The notes beneath the pieces are model-generated. The model worked only from the letters and a program-made list of their open reading frames with translations. It was not told the DNA's origin and searched no databases. A DNA stretch of 64,000 nt from Pseudomonas sp. R-28-1W-6 (lineage in GTDB: Bacteria; Pseudomonadota; Gammaproteobacteria; Pseudomonadales; Pseudomonadaceae): positions 310,001 through 374,000 of the forward strand of contig NZ_WELK01000001.1 in assembly GCF_009799925.1 (NCBI RefSeq). Reading direction: 5' to 3'. The position numbers were made by a program, and so were the translations under genes. This document shows, in pieces, positions 1 through 8,759 of this stretch (its first letter is position 1; each line of letters begins with the position of its first letter).

Positions 1-282
1 CCCGCCTTGGGTAAAGACCCTGTCCCCCACATCCGCAGTCGCTATATCAGGCACGATACCGGTGAAGGCGAACGGGCTGCCCCCATCGTTGTCGCCAAAG
101 TTGTAAAGCACTTCCCAGTCGTCACCGGCGGCTGCCTCCCCTTCGGGATTGCCCTCCAGTTCAAACAAGCCGGGTGGGTTGCCGTCGACCGCATTGACCG
201 TGGTCGAGCTGGCGATGCCAGCCGCCAAGATCGCGCCGAGCAGACAGCTCGGCAGCTTCTTCATCAAGTGTTTCGTGTTCAT
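1..282 (-). CDS. Exported protein of unknown function, N-terminal part
   Basis: This frame runs from an ATG at 282 to the window edge without a stop, giving 94 residues of a longer protein. A GAAGGAG ribosome-binding site lies about six bases before the ATG. The protein begins with two lysine-containing segments and a hydrophobic stretch (about residues 10-29) ending in an Ala/Ser/Thr-rich cleavage-like region, so it is probably exported. The mature part is acidic and rich in Gly, Asp and Asn, with a segment reading NPPGLFELEGNPEGEAAAGD, a composition seen in large secreted repeat proteins. I do not recognise the family. It lies downstream of the type II secretion operon on the same strand, so it could be a substrate, which is inference only. 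Confidence 0.6.
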   Translation of the reverse strand, partial: MNTKHLMKKLPSCLLGAILAAGIASSTTVNAVDGNPPGLFELEGNPEGEAAAGDDWEVLYNFGDNDGGSPFAFTGIVPDIATADVGDRVFTQGG

Positions 283-614
283 CTGTCTGCTCCTTCACCA
301 CCGCTCGAGTGTCGACGAGACAGCGGTGTTCAGACGCCCAGCCATGGCGCATGGAATAACGCCGGCGCCGGGGCTTACCCTTGAGCCGACTGGGACGCTG
401 TGTTTTTGTGCAGGGTGCTAGCGGATCCCGATTGCGGTTGTTCTCGCTTGCGATGCCATCGAAATCCCTCTCCGGAGGACGACCGACTCTCCTCGTCGCT
501 TAGGTAATCAATTGCCATGCCAAATTTATAACTCTATGTTTTATAGATGTTTTTTTGAAAAATAGAGCACAGCCCTGCGCTGCTGGTACGCAGGAGGGGT
601 GATTGCAGAGGGGG

Positions 615-716
615 ATTGTTAAGGCGGACTGACAGCAGGCGCTCGGCACTGACGCCGAACCCTATTAATTTCAGGGGCTTGGCTACTTGCTCGGACAATT
701 GCAGCTGTACAGCCGG
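615..716. repeat. 102-bp direct repeat, copy 1
   Basis: The copy begins ATTGTTAAGG and aligns without gaps over 102 bases to 759-860. By eye about 20 positions differ. Shared blocks include ATTTCAGGGG, CTGACAGCA and GACAATTGC. The most variable part is the interior around CGGCACTGACGCCG, which can form a short hairpin. No coding frame is shared between the copies. Its nature is unknown; it could be a duplicated small RNA or a decayed mobile-element end. Confidence 0.7.
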
Positions 717-758
717 TGAGACAAGCAGCGATGACAGCTGATAACCAGCACCTGTGAA

Positions 759-860
759 ATTGTTAAGGCAGACTGACAGCAAGCACCGGGCACAGCTGCC
801 GTACCCTACCGATTTCAGGGGATTGGCTGCCTACTCTGACAATTGCGGCTGTACCGCCGA
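759..860. repeat. 102-bp direct repeat, copy 2
   Basis: This is the second copy, displaced by exactly 144 bases from the first, with the same start (ATTGTTAAGG) and roughly 80 per cent identity by eye. The variable interior reads GGGCACAGCTGCC, which again can pair as a short stem, so the pairing potential is kept although the bases change. Confidence 0.7.
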
Positions 861-1027
861 CCAGCCAGGTGTCGCTGGCGCCTGGTGGCCAACGCCGAAG
901 GGATCAGGCTTTGCGCCTGTCGCATACGAGCGAGCCGGCGCTTGCCAAAATGACGGGGGGCCCGCTGAGGATGCCATCCAGTGGTTCCGCAACATAGCCC
1001 TAAGAAGCCACGGAAGCCACGATCTCT

Positions 1028-1092
1028 CGTAGGGTGCGCCGCGCGCACCACAAGCCATGCACAGACCTCTGGTGCGCACGGCGCACCCTACG
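1028..1092. repeat. Palindromic intergenic repeat (GTAGGGTGCGCC type)
   Basis: The two arms CGTAGGGTGCGCCGCGCG and its mirror (ending GGCGCACCCTACG) form an almost perfect hairpin of 23 pairs with one mismatch. The same arm sequence recurs at 14855-14877 and 21082-21149, so it is a dispersed family in this genome. Confidence 0.85.
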
Positions 1093-1124
1093 CGGAGCCG
1101 CCCAAGCCTGGAATCCGCGCGTAG

Positions 1125-1152
1125 GGTGGAAAACTGCGAAGCATTTTCCACC
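1125..1152. repeat. Short hairpin next to the secretion operon end
   Basis: GGTGGAAAA and TTTTCCACC are perfect complements separated by ten bases. The hairpin lies 46 bases past the end of the secretin gene on the minus strand and may act as a transcript end or as part of a dispersed repeat. There is no clear run of T after it. Confidence 0.5.
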
Positions 1153-1197
1153 GCTGAGCCGAAGCAGGAGCCTTACCCATGATGCGTAAACAGGCTC

Positions 1198-3393
1198 TTA
1201 TTCGAACTGACGCCCCTGGCCCTGCCAGGCATCCTGCGGCAAGGTCACGCCCTTCAGCTTGTTGCGGTACTCCTGGGTGACATCTTCGGCCTCATCCGTA
1301 TTGGTGACTGCGGTCGGTGTAATCAGCACCACCAGTTCGGTGCGCTGGATCTGCTTGCCCTGGCTGCCGAAGGCCCAGCCCAGAAAGGGAATGTTGCGCA
1401 GGTAGGGCAGGCCCTCGCTGGTGCGGCTGTTGTTCTCCTGGATCAACCCGCCAAGCACCAGGGTCTCGCCACTCTGCACCGCCACGTTGGTATTGATCCG
1501 GCGCTGGGTGATGGTTGGCGAGTCGATGCCGGAGGTGGTGGTGGGTTTTACATCGTTGACTTCCTGGGTGATCTCCATGGAGATCATGCCACCCGCGTTG
1601 ATCCGCGGCTTCACCTCCAGCAGAACCCCGGTGTCCTGGTACTGGATGGTGCTGGTGACCAGCGCGGAAACACCGGTATCGGGGTCGGTGACTGCCCCGC
1701 CGGTATCGGTGGTTTCCGAGGTGCGGATCGGCACCCGGTCACCGACGCGAATGGTCGCGGCGCGGTTGTCCAGCACCATCAGGGTCGGCGAGGAAATCAC
1801 ATTGATCTTCGAGTCGCGGGCCAGCAGGTCGAGCAACAACCGGGCGCCGGCCGCATCGAACACGGTCAGCGAACCGGTGGGGGTCAGATCGGCCGGTGTG
1901 GTCAGAGGAAAGCGACCGAGGGTGCCACGTACGTTCTTGCCGTCGATCTCGCTCTTGAAGAACCACTGCAGGCCATAGCGCAGTTCGTCCTCCAGGGCGA
2001 CCTCGACGATGGTGGCTTCAACCAGCACCTGCAGCGACAGCACGTCGAGCCGCTCGATCGCCTGCAGCACCCGCTCGTAATCGCTGGGCGTGGCCATCAC
2101 CAGCAGGGTGTTGGTCTCGTCATCGGCGATGATGCTGACTTCGCCCACGTCCAGGCTGGCGCCCTGGCCATCCGGGCCAATCAGCACGGGCTCACGGCCG
2201 ACCTCGACTTCGCTCTCACCATCTGCCGCCGGCGGTGGTGGCTCGTCTACGGGGTTAATCTGCCCACCGTCCTGCGGCTCATCCTCGGTCGTACTGCGCC
2301 CCTCGAACAACTGAGTGAGGATATCCGCGATGGTTTCCGCCTTGCCGTGCTGCACATGATAGACATGCATGCTCACGCCCTGGCCGCCCTCGGCACGATC
2401 CAGGCGTTCGACCCAGGCACGGGCATCATCCAGATACTTGGCCTGGGGGGTGATCACCAACAGTCCGTTGAGCCGCTCGATCGGCAGGAAGCGCACCATG
2501 CCGGCCAGCGGCCCGCCGGCCGAATCGCCAAAGATGGCCTCCAGCTCCTTGAGCACCACTTGCGCCTCCACCGCCTGCAGGCGGAACAGGCCGACCGACA
2601 TGCCGCGCAACTGATCGACATCGAACACCCGCACGGTCTCGCGGATGTTGTTCAGCTCATCCTGAGTGCCGGCGACCAGCAACAGGTTGCGCGTCTCGTC
2701 GACCCGCATCAGGCCCTTGACCGGCTTGAGCGGCTCGAGAATCTTCTGCAATTCGGCGGCGGAGATGTAGAGCAGGGGAATGACCAGCAACTGGTAACCG
2801 CGCAGCTCCGCCGGGCTGAGCCGCGGCACCAGAGCACCCGATGAAGCGGCGTCGATGGGCACCACTTCGTAGAAGTTCTGCGACTTGACCAGCACCGCGC
2901 CATTGACCTGCAACAGCGCTTCCAGGGTCGGCAACAGCGCCTCGCGGGTGAGCGGCCGGCTGGTCTGCAGGCTGACCGTGCCGCTGACGTTCGGATCCAG
3001 CATGTAGTTCAAGCCGAGGATCTCGCCGAGGATGATCTTGACCACCTCGGCGATCTCCATCTGCTGGAAGTTCAGGGTGATTTCGCCCTCCTTGGCCACG
3101 GGCTGCTGGGGCACGCTGCCGAGAGCGACCATGCTGCCGGAGCCGCGGTAAATTTCGGCGCGGGGCGCCGGCAGGGGGGTGGCGGGCACCGGGGTCGCCT
3201 CGCGGTGCAGCGGTGCGCCCTCCGGGCGCGGCTGGCGCACGCTGCTGGGCGGCGCCGGCTCGGCCTGCTCGGTCTTGCGCCCCCAGGGGTTGTCGAACGT
3301 GGCCCGATCACCTCCCGGAATAGCCGCGCAGGCCGCCAGCAGCAGATAGCCGCCGAGCTGGGCAGGGCGAGCCAGGATCCTGAGCATCTTCAT
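1198..3393 (-). CDS. gspD: Type II secretion secretin GspD, lipoprotein type
   Basis: This 731-residue protein forms the outer-membrane channel of the type II secretion system. The signal peptide ends in a lipobox (LLAAC, Cys about residue 22), so the protein is probably lipidated and may reach the outer membrane without a separate pilotin. A proline-rich linker (about 35-95) precedes the N0 domain, followed by N1-N3 domains with an acidic, proline-rich insert in N3 (about 365-410). The secretin core lies around 470-690 and contains the usual VLGGLIQ and GLPYLRNIPFLG motifs. A GAGGAG site precedes the ATG. It is the last gene of the operon. No pilotin gene is visible. Confidence 0.95.
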   Translation of the reverse strand: MKMLRILARPAQLGGYLLLAACAAIPGGDRATFDNPWGRKTEQAEPAPPSSVRQPRPEGAPLHREATPVPATPLPAPRAEIYRGSGSMVALGSVPQQPVAKEGEITLNFQQMEIAEVVKIILGEILGLNYMLDPNVSGTVSLQTSRPLTREALLPTLEALLQVNGAVLVKSQNFYEVVPIDAASSGALVPRLSPAELRGYQLLVIPLLYISAAELQKILEPLKPVKGLMRVDETRNLLLVAGTQDELNNIRETVRVFDVDQLRGMSVGLFRLQAVEAQVVLKELEAIFGDSAGGPLAGMVRFLPIERLNGLLVITPQAKYLDDARAWVERLDRAEGGQGVSMHVYHVQHGKAETIADILTQLFEGRSTTEDEPQDGGQINPVDEPPPPAADGESEVEVGREPVLIGPDGQGASLDVGEVSIIADDETNTLLVMATPSDYERVLQAIERLDVLSLQVLVEATIVEVALEDELRYGLQWFFKSEIDGKNVRGTLGRFPLTTPADLTPTGSLTVFDAAGARLLLDLLARDSKINVISSPTLMVLDNRAATIRVGDRVPIRTSETTDTGGAVTDPDTGVSALVTSTIQYQDTGVLLEVKPRINAGGMISMEITQEVNDVKPTTTSGIDSPTITQRRINTNVAVQSGETLVLGGLIQENNSRTSEGLPYLRNIPFLGWAFGSQGKQIQRTELVVLITPTAVTNTDEAEDVTQEYRNKLKGVTLPQDAWQGQGRQFE

Positions 3394-3407
3394 CTGCGTG
3401 TTCTCCT

Positions 3408-4088
3408 CTACCCCTGTTGGGCCGGCGCGGCAGGTGCCGGCGTGTCCGCAGGGGGGGTTGTCTTGTCCGCCGGCGCCGCAGGTGCTGCGGGCTTGCTCTT
3501 CTTATCCTGTTTGTCCTTCTTGTTCTGTTTGTTCTGCTTGTCCTCCGGCGACCCGGCGACGATGGGCTCACGCAGCGGCATGCGCACCTCGCTGGTTCCA
3601 TTGCTGAGCAGCACATGGTCGCTGCCGATGAAATCCAGTCGCCATTCGTCAACCAGCACCATGCCCTGCTCCAGCAGCAAGCGCAGTTCGCCCTGGCGTT
3701 CGCTGAAACTGGCCAGCTGCCGGCCTTGCTGCATGGCGATACCAGTCAGGCGCCAGGTCTCGCGCAGTTGCTGCGCATCGAGGTTGACCTGCGGCGCATC
3801 CTTGAGCACCGGCGGCCGCCGCGTGTTGCTGAACAGCGGACGCTCGATCATCTCCCGGTACGCCTCCAGGGGTTGCGGCTCATCCGGCACGCTTGCGGGT
3901 ACCGGCGCGGACTCGGGAATGGGCTCGGGCGTCGGTTCGCTGACTTGCTCTGCGGGTACCGGAGCGGGTGCCGGCTCATCCCCGGCAGCCACCAGCGCCG
4001 CAACCACCGCCGGCAACAGCAATAGCACGATCAGCACCAGCACGATCAGCCGCCAGTGCGTGCGCAGCAGGTGCAGCAGCCCGTTCAT
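3408..4088 (-). CDS. Type II secretion inner-membrane protein, XpsN/GspC-like
   Basis: The 226-residue product has one N-terminal membrane segment (about residues 14-35), a Pro/Glu/Ala-rich linker, then a periplasmic homology region containing ERPLFSNTRRPP, the hallmark of GspC-type proteins that contact the secretin. The C-terminal end is Lys/Asp and Pro/Ala-rich and has no PDZ domain. Its place between gspM and gspD matches XpsN of Xanthomonas, which does the job of GspC there. It overlaps gspM by four bases and is 14 bases from gspD. Naming it GspN or GspC is a matter of convention. Confidence 0.8.
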   Translation of the reverse strand: MNGLLHLLRTHWRLIVLVLIVLLLLPAVVAALVAAGDEPAPAPVPAEQVSEPTPEPIPESAPVPASVPDEPQPLEAYREMIERPLFSNTRRPPVLKDAPQVNLDAQQLRETWRLTGIAMQQGRQLASFSERQGELRLLLEQGMVLVDEWRLDFIGSDHVLLSNGTSEVRMPLREPIVAGSPEDKQNKQNKKDKQDKKSKPAAPAAPADKTTPPADTPAPAAPAQQG

Positions 4089-4678
4089 TGCACCTCCCCG
4101 CGGGCGATGAAGCCCCTCAGGTCGAAGGTAATATCCAGCGACGGTACGGCCTTGAGATCCGCCGCCTGGCGGATGCGTTGCATGTCGACCCGCGGGTTGC
4201 TGAGTACCACGATGTTTTCCACCAGCAGCAACGGTTCGTGATGCGCCAGCTCATGCAGCAGGCGCACCAGTTGCTCGGTTTCGCCGCGCAGGTGCACCTT
4301 GATACCCACAGCCGGCAAAGGCGACCCGGTATCCTCCAGACTGAGAATCTGGGTACTGATCACCTGGGCGCCGATCTGCTCGATCAGCTGACCGATTTGC
4401 TGTTGCAGCTCGGCGCTGGCCAGCGCCGGACGTGTCTCGGCGATGACCAGCCGGGCCACCGGGTCGCTGCTCTTGAGTTCCGCCAGGCGTGCCTCCTGGG
4501 CGGGCAGCTCGGCGACCAGGCGCTGATAGACCTCCAGCCGTTGCTGCAGGTCGGCGATAATCTCCTCATCGGACTGGAAACGGCTGAGTAAGGGGCCGAT
4601 CACCAGCCACAGCAGCAGGCTGACCGCGCTCAGCAGGATCAGTACGGCGAGCAACTGGCGCAGGCGCAGCGGGATCAT
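4085..4678 (-). CDS. gspM: Type II secretion assembly protein GspM
   Basis: This 197-residue bitopic protein has a single membrane helix near the N terminus (about residues 10-32), a short coiled coil and a small periplasmic ferredoxin-like domain, as expected for GspM. GspM pairs with GspL to link the ATPase to the pseudopilus. The gene overlaps both neighbours by four bases (ATGA type), so translation is coupled within the operon. Identification rests on topology and position as much as on sequence, since GspM proteins are poorly conserved. Confidence 0.8.
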   Translation of the reverse strand: MIPLRLRQLLAVLILLSAVSLLLWLVIGPLLSRFQSDEEIIADLQQRLEVYQRLVAELPAQEARLAELKSSDPVARLVIAETRPALASAELQQQIGQLIEQIGAQVISTQILSLEDTGSPLPAVGIKVHLRGETEQLVRLLHELAHHEPLLLVENIVVLSNPRVDMQRIRQAADLKAVPSLDITFDLRGFIARGEVQ

Positions 4679-5784
4679 GGCGCCTCCTGCACAGGGCGGC
4701 GCTCGGCCAGCAGGCTGAAACGATCTTTCTGGGTACGTGGGTTGCTGGTGATCGGTGAGGCATAGCTGACGTTCTGCAGGGTCTTGGATTGCTCGAGCAG
4801 GCCGATCAAGGCCGACGCCTCGGCCGACTCACCCTCCAGGCGCACCCGCTCGCCGCTCAGTTCGAAGCGGCTGAGCCAGGTGGTGTCCGGCAGCAGGGTC
4901 GTCAGCTCCTTGAGCATGCCCAGCACCTCGCCGGCATGAGCCTGCTGCTCGCTCAAGTAACGCCGCCCGGCTTCCAGCTGCTCCAGTTCGGCGCGCACTG
5001 CGGAGGCTCGCTCGGCCGCCGCCTTGGGCGCATCCAGCTCGGCAGCCAGGCGTTCGGCGCGCTGCTGTTGTTGCAACAGTGGGAACACCACCAGCGCGAG
5101 CAGTACCAGGCCTGCTGCGATCTGCAGTCGGCGGTTGCCGCGCAACCTGCTACCACGGCTGCGCTGCCGGCCACCCGGCAGCAGGTTGATCGACTGGCCG
5201 CTGCCACGCTCCGCGCCCTCGTCCAGGGTGACCAGCGCAGGGTGCACGCCGAGGCTGTCGAAGCGGTGAAGCAGCTCATCCAGGTATTCGCGCAGCACCA
5301 CCAGCAGTTCCACCTGCAGGCGCTGATGGCGGCGGTCGCGCTCGAGAATGCGAAAGCCGAAGTACACCTGCTCGCCGGTAAACGGCGTGTGTCGGTCCAT
5401 CTCGAAGCGCAGCACGTTGCCCATCCCCGACTCGGTGGCGGCCGGCAGGCTGAGCACCTTGCACAAGACCTGTTGTGGCGGGAGCAGCAGGATCACCTTG
5501 GCCGCCGAGCCCAGGCGCTCGAGAAGCACCTCAAGCAGCTCCGGCGGCAGTTCGCCCTCGCTGCTCAAGGCGCCGCTGACCAGCGTTTCGCGCTGGTCGA
5601 GGCTGCCAAAATCGAGACTGCACTGGCCCTCGCGCAGGACGATAAACAATAGATTGCCGCGCCGCCGCAGACGATCGCGCCAGTGCTCTGGAACAAGGCC
5701 GAGCAACTCCTGGCTCCACCACTGCCAGAAGCGTTGCGCCAAGGCGATCAGGGAATCCGTCGCCACTTGCAAACGGTTGTTCAT
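4675..5784 (-). CDS. gspL: Type II secretion protein GspL
   Basis: The 369-residue product has an actin-like cytoplasmic domain (about 40-190), which binds the ATPase GspE, one transmembrane helix (about residues 218-240) preceded by an Arg-rich stretch, then a periplasmic coiled coil and a ferredoxin-like domain resembling PilN (about 300-369). This architecture is that of GspL, also annotated as a PilN-domain protein. It starts 43 bases after the end of gspK and overlaps gspM by four bases. Length is close to the usual range. Confidence 0.85.
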   Translation of the reverse strand: MNNRLQVATDSLIALAQRFWQWWSQELLGLVPEHWRDRLRRRGNLLFIVLREGQCSLDFGSLDQRETLVSGALSSEGELPPELLEVLLERLGSAAKVILLLPPQQVLCKVLSLPAATESGMGNVLRFEMDRHTPFTGEQVYFGFRILERDRRHQRLQVELLVVLREYLDELLHRFDSLGVHPALVTLDEGAERGSGQSINLLPGGRQRSRGSRLRGNRRLQIAAGLVLLALVVFPLLQQQQRAERLAAELDAPKAAAERASAVRAELEQLEAGRRYLSEQQAHAGEVLGMLKELTTLLPDTTWLSRFELSGERVRLEGESAEASALIGLLEQSKTLQNVSYASPITSNPRTQKDRFSLLAERRPVQEAP

Positions 5785-5827
5785 TGATTGTCCCTTCGCT
5801 CAAGGACACTTCAGCAGCAACAAGACC

Positions 5828-6730
5828 TCAGGGCTGGAGACCGTTCTGTAACACCTGTATGCCCTGTGTACTGCCAATGCCACGTCGACGTATCACCAAT
5901 TGTTGCCGAACCTTTACCCCCGTCCCCACCGATGTATCCGTAACGATAGAGTAGTTGACACCCGGGGCATTGGGAGACAGCAGTAGCGGATCCACGCCGG
6001 TCAACAGCGGCGGCCGCTCGCCAGCGGCGTAGTTGCGCCGGCGCTCTTCGATATAGCTGTCGATGCTTTCCGGACGTATCCCCGGCAGCGCCAGCAAAAC
6101 CTCGCGTGGCGCCACCATGGGGTTGACCTCGGCCTTGTTCGAATACAGGGTCAACGCCGGCAATACCTGCTGGTAAAGCCCCTCGTTCATGCCCAGCACC
6201 TGACGCAGTTCCTGCAGGCGCTCGAACGGCTGGTTGGCTGGTCCCAACAGGCCCGCCACACGGTATTGCTCCTCTTCGGCCCCGGTCGGGTGCAGCAGGT
6301 CATCCTCATCGCGCCAGTCAAGAATGACTTCGGCCTGGGCCAGCGCCGCCTTCTCGTCCAGCCCCACCGATTCGAACAGCCCCGCCAGCAACTCTACGCC
6401 GGCCTCGTTCAGGTCGATCTTGCCCTGCTCGTCGAACAGGGCCACCTCGACCCGGATGCCATCCAGCTCCAGGCTGCGCGTACTGCCATCGGCCAGCCAG
6501 CCGGCGGTATCGGTCTGCATCAGACTCCACATCCCCCAGTTGACCCCGGCCTCGGTGACATGCCGAGCGCTTGCGGCCAGGCGCGCGTTACCCGCCAGCT
6601 GCAGTTCGGTACGGCTGCCAGCCGACAGATTGAGGACGATCAGCGACAGCAGCACCAGCAGCCAGAGCACGCCGACCAGCGCCACTCCGCTGCCGCGCCG
6701 GCGGACCTCAACGGCTCCTGAAGATGGCAT
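5828..6730 (-). CDS. gspK: Type II secretion minor pseudopilin GspK
   Basis: GspK caps the tip of the pseudopilus with GspI and GspJ. The 300-residue protein has a short basic leader, Gly before a hydrophobic helix (GVALVGVLWLLVLLSLIVL), and lacks the glutamate at position +5 that other pseudopilins carry, which is typical of GspK. A large soluble domain follows with the T2SSK helix-hairpin-helix signature around LPGIRPESIDSYI. It overlaps gspJ by 23 bases. Confidence 0.9.
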   Translation of the reverse strand: MPSSGAVEVRRRGSGVALVGVLWLLVLLSLIVLNLSAGSRTELQLAGNARLAASARHVTEAGVNWGMWSLMQTDTAGWLADGSTRSLELDGIRVEVALFDEQGKIDLNEAGVELLAGLFESVGLDEKAALAQAEVILDWRDEDDLLHPTGAEEEQYRVAGLLGPANQPFERLQELRQVLGMNEGLYQQVLPALTLYSNKAEVNPMVAPREVLLALPGIRPESIDSYIEERRRNYAAGERPPLLTGVDPLLLSPNAPGVNYSIVTDTSVGTGVKVRQQLVIRRRGIGSTQGIQVLQNGLQP

Positions 6731-7373
6731 AGGCCATGTCCCTCGGTGCCACCAGCAGTTCGGCCACCCCGGCCTTGCGCTGCCGCGGCGGAGTCAGGCG
6801 CAACAGCACCGGCAGGCCGGATTGCTGCTGCCATTGGCTCTGCCACTCCAGCTCACCATCGTCGCGGCGCCCCAGGTAGGCGAAGTTCCACGCCCTGGGT
6901 AGCCCCTCGGTCAGTACCTTGCGCCCCCCCTCACTGGCCAGGGTATCGGCCAAGAGGGTCCAGTTGAGTTCTTCCATCTCGACAAAGGGCATGTAACGCA
7001 GCTCCAGTTGCCAGGCCAGGCCTTTGGCCGTGACCTGCTTGTCCTGCAGCAGATGCACCCAGTACAGCTGCTCGTCGTTGTCCAGTGCCGGCAGATAGGC
7101 GACAAAGATGACCTGCTCCTCGTCGCCGAAGAAGGCCACCTGCTGCATGCCCTCGTCGTCGTTCACCGAGAGCTCCTGCGGACTTTCCAGCAGGCGGCGT
7201 AGCAGGGACTGGGTCAGGTAGCTGCGCTCCATTTCCTGCTGGCGCAATTCGGTGCTGCTCCAGCTGCGCAGGGCGACATGCAGGCCACCGTAGGCCAGCA
7301 TCGCCAACAGGCCGGCGAGCATCATCGCCACCAGCAGCTCGATCAGGGTGAACCCCCACGGCCGGCACGTCAT
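6708..7373 (-). CDS. gspJ: Type II secretion minor pseudopilin GspJ
   Basis: The 221-residue product has a short leader ending in G and the prepilin-peptidase motif GFTLIEL at residues 7-13, followed by a hydrophobic helix and a beta-rich domain. This is the class of GspJ. The gene overlaps gspI by four bases and gspK by 23 bases. Processing needs a prepilin peptidase, which is not encoded in this window, so PilD elsewhere in the genome is the likely enzyme. Confidence 0.9.
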   Translation of the reverse strand: MTCRPWGFTLIELLVAMMLAGLLAMLAYGGLHVALRSWSSTELRQQEMERSYLTQSLLRRLLESPQELSVNDDEGMQQVAFFGDEEQVIFVAYLPALDNDEQLYWVHLLQDKQVTAKGLAWQLELRYMPFVEMEELNWTLLADTLASEGGRKVLTEGLPRAWNFAYLGRRDDGELEWQSQWQQQSGLPVLLRLTPPRQRKAGVAELLVAPRDMAYAIFRSR

Positions 7374-7771
7374 GGCGTTTCCCGCAGCAGACGGATGGTA
7401 CTCAGGCTGACCCGATCGGCCGGACGCGAGCCCCAGCTGACCGAGACGCGGATCAACAGGGGCGTGACGCTGTAGCGCATGCCGGGCTCCTGATTTTCGA
7501 ATTGGTAGGGCTCGACCTCGCTTTCCCAGTCGTAGCGACTGTCCAGGCGCCCCTCATCCTTGCCCTCGCTGCTGCCATCGAGGTGGATCAGCACGTCCGC
7601 CAGCTTGGACTCGGCCAGTTGCAGGGCGACCTGGTGATGGTCGGCAGCATCCAGGGCGTTCAACGACTGCGAGACGATGCGCATCAGCACGCTCATGCTC
7701 AGGCTGAGGATGAGGAAAGCCACCAGCACCTCGAGCAGGGTGAAGCCGCGCGAACTAGCCATCGGCCTCAT
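7370..7771 (-). CDS. gspI: Type II secretion minor pseudopilin GspI
   Basis: The 133-residue protein begins with a six- to eight-residue leader, then GFTLLEVLVAFLILSLSMSV, the cleavage and helix motif of minor pseudopilins. Length and position between gspH and gspJ fit GspI, which nucleates the pseudopilus tip. The start codon lies inside the 3' end of gspH and the stop overlaps gspJ, consistent with coupled translation. Confidence 0.9.
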   Translation of the reverse strand: MRPMASSRGFTLLEVLVAFLILSLSMSVLMRIVSQSLNALDAADHHQVALQLAESKLADVLIHLDGSSEGKDEGRLDSRYDWESEVEPYQFENQEPGMRYSVTPLLIRVSVSWGSRPADRVSLSTIRLLRETP

Positions 7772-8306
7772 GTTCGTCCTCCGCTGGCTGCTCCTGTTCC
7801 TTTTTCTTTTCCTGCTCCTCGTCGAGCAGCGGCGGCGTCTCCAGCAACAGACCGCGCTGTACTCGCCCGCTCAGCCAGTCGACACTCACCACCTCGCTGC
7901 GCCCATCGTCCAGCGCCAGGCTGAGGCTGCCGCCGGAAGAATCGCCTCGCGGGTAGAAGAGAATCTGCGTCGACCCCATTGCCACGTCAGTGGCACCGGG
8001 CCCGGCCTCCAGCGCCAGGCTGAACTGCTCGGGGACCATATAGGGTTGTTCACGGTAGCTCAGGCGCAGACCGCCGCTCTCGGCATCCTGGCTGATCGCC
8101 ACCGGGGCTCCGCTGAGGATCGCCTGGCTGCGCGCGTGGCGCAGCAGCGCCGCCAGTTTGCGGCTCTCGGCCTCCAGGGTGAGGCCCGGCAGGAGGCGCT
8201 GGAAGGCCGGACCGACCAGGCTGACGGCCAGGCTGGCGATCACCAGTACCACCAGCAGCTCCATCAGGGTGAAGCCTCGCGATCCCCTACTCCCAACTGC
8301 GCACAT
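7755..8306 (-). CDS. gspH: Type II secretion minor pseudopilin GspH
   Basis: This 183-residue product carries the prepilin motif GFTLMELLVVLVIASLAVSL near its start and a GspH-type C-terminal domain. The C terminus ends in an unusual acidic and Lys-rich tail (runs of Glu, Gln and Lys from about residue 165). The gene overlaps gspG by 20 bases and gspI by 17 bases. It is a minor component joining the tip complex to the GspG filament. Confidence 0.9.
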   Translation of the reverse strand: MCAVGSRGSRGFTLMELLVVLVIASLAVSLVGPAFQRLLPGLTLEAESRKLAALLRHARSQAILSGAPVAISQDAESGGLRLSYREQPYMVPEQFSLALEAGPGATDVAMGSTQILFYPRGDSSGGSLSLALDDGRSEVVSVDWLSGRVQRGLLLETPPLLDEEQEKKKEQEQPAEDEHEADG

Positions 8307-8745
8307 CCCGGTCTTCTCCCTCGCCTCCCTCGCGGTTGTCGGCTCCCAGGCTCCACAGGTCGAAATCGCCGTTCTGCCCCGGCGCGCGGTACTGGAAGTC
8401 GTTGCCCCAGGGATCCTTGCGGATCACGTTTTTCTTCAGGTACGGCCCGTTCCAGCCATCGACGTTGCGCGGCTTGGTGATCAACGCCTCGAGCCCCTGC
8501 TCGCTGCTTGGGTAGCGACCCAGCTCCAGGCGGTAGAGGTCCAGGGCCGAACTCAGCTCCTGGATCTGCAGCGCCGCCGCCTTGGTCTTCGATCCGCTCA
8601 GCTGCTTGAACACCTGCGGGCCCACCAGGCTGGCCATCAGGCCGAGGATCACCAGCACCACGAGGATTTCCAGCAGGGTAAAGCCCGCAGAATGCCGGTC
8701 TGTAGCGACGATGAATGAGAATGTACGGCTGCGTCGACTGTGCAT
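8287..8745 (-). CDS. gspG: Type II secretion major pseudopilin GspG
   Basis: The ATG at 8745 is preceded by GGGAGA at good spacing, giving 152 residues. The leader is longer than usual (about 20 residues, with several Arg) before the cleavage motif GFTLLEILVVLVILGLMASL. The soluble part has the GspG C-terminal signature: DLYRLELGRYPSSEQGLEAL, a WNGPYLKK segment and a PWGNDFQYRAPG segment with the calcium-site loop. This is the main filament subunit and is expected to be the most abundant component of the system. Confidence 0.95.
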   Translation of the reverse strand: MHSRRSRTFSFIVATDRHSAGFTLLEILVVLVILGLMASLVGPQVFKQLSGSKTKAAALQIQELSSALDLYRLELGRYPSSEQGLEALITKPRNVDGWNGPYLKKNVIRKDPWGNDFQYRAPGQNGDFDLWSLGADNREGGEGEDRDVRSWE

Positions 8746-8759
8746 GAGTTTCTCCCGGA

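Larger units (their letters stand above)
283..1197. other. Long gene-free interval with several repeats
   Basis: I see no convincing coding frame in these 915 bases. The stretch around 500-565 is AT-rich and unlike the rest, and may hold the promoter of the leftward exported-protein gene. The remainder holds two diverged copies of a 102-bp direct repeat and two palindromic elements near the end of the secretion operon, listed separately. Confidence 0.6.

Noticed and set aside
615-860. CRISPR array or integron attC sites
   Set aside because: Only two copies, 102 bases long, diverged, with a 42-base spacer; no cas or integrase gene and no attC core pair.
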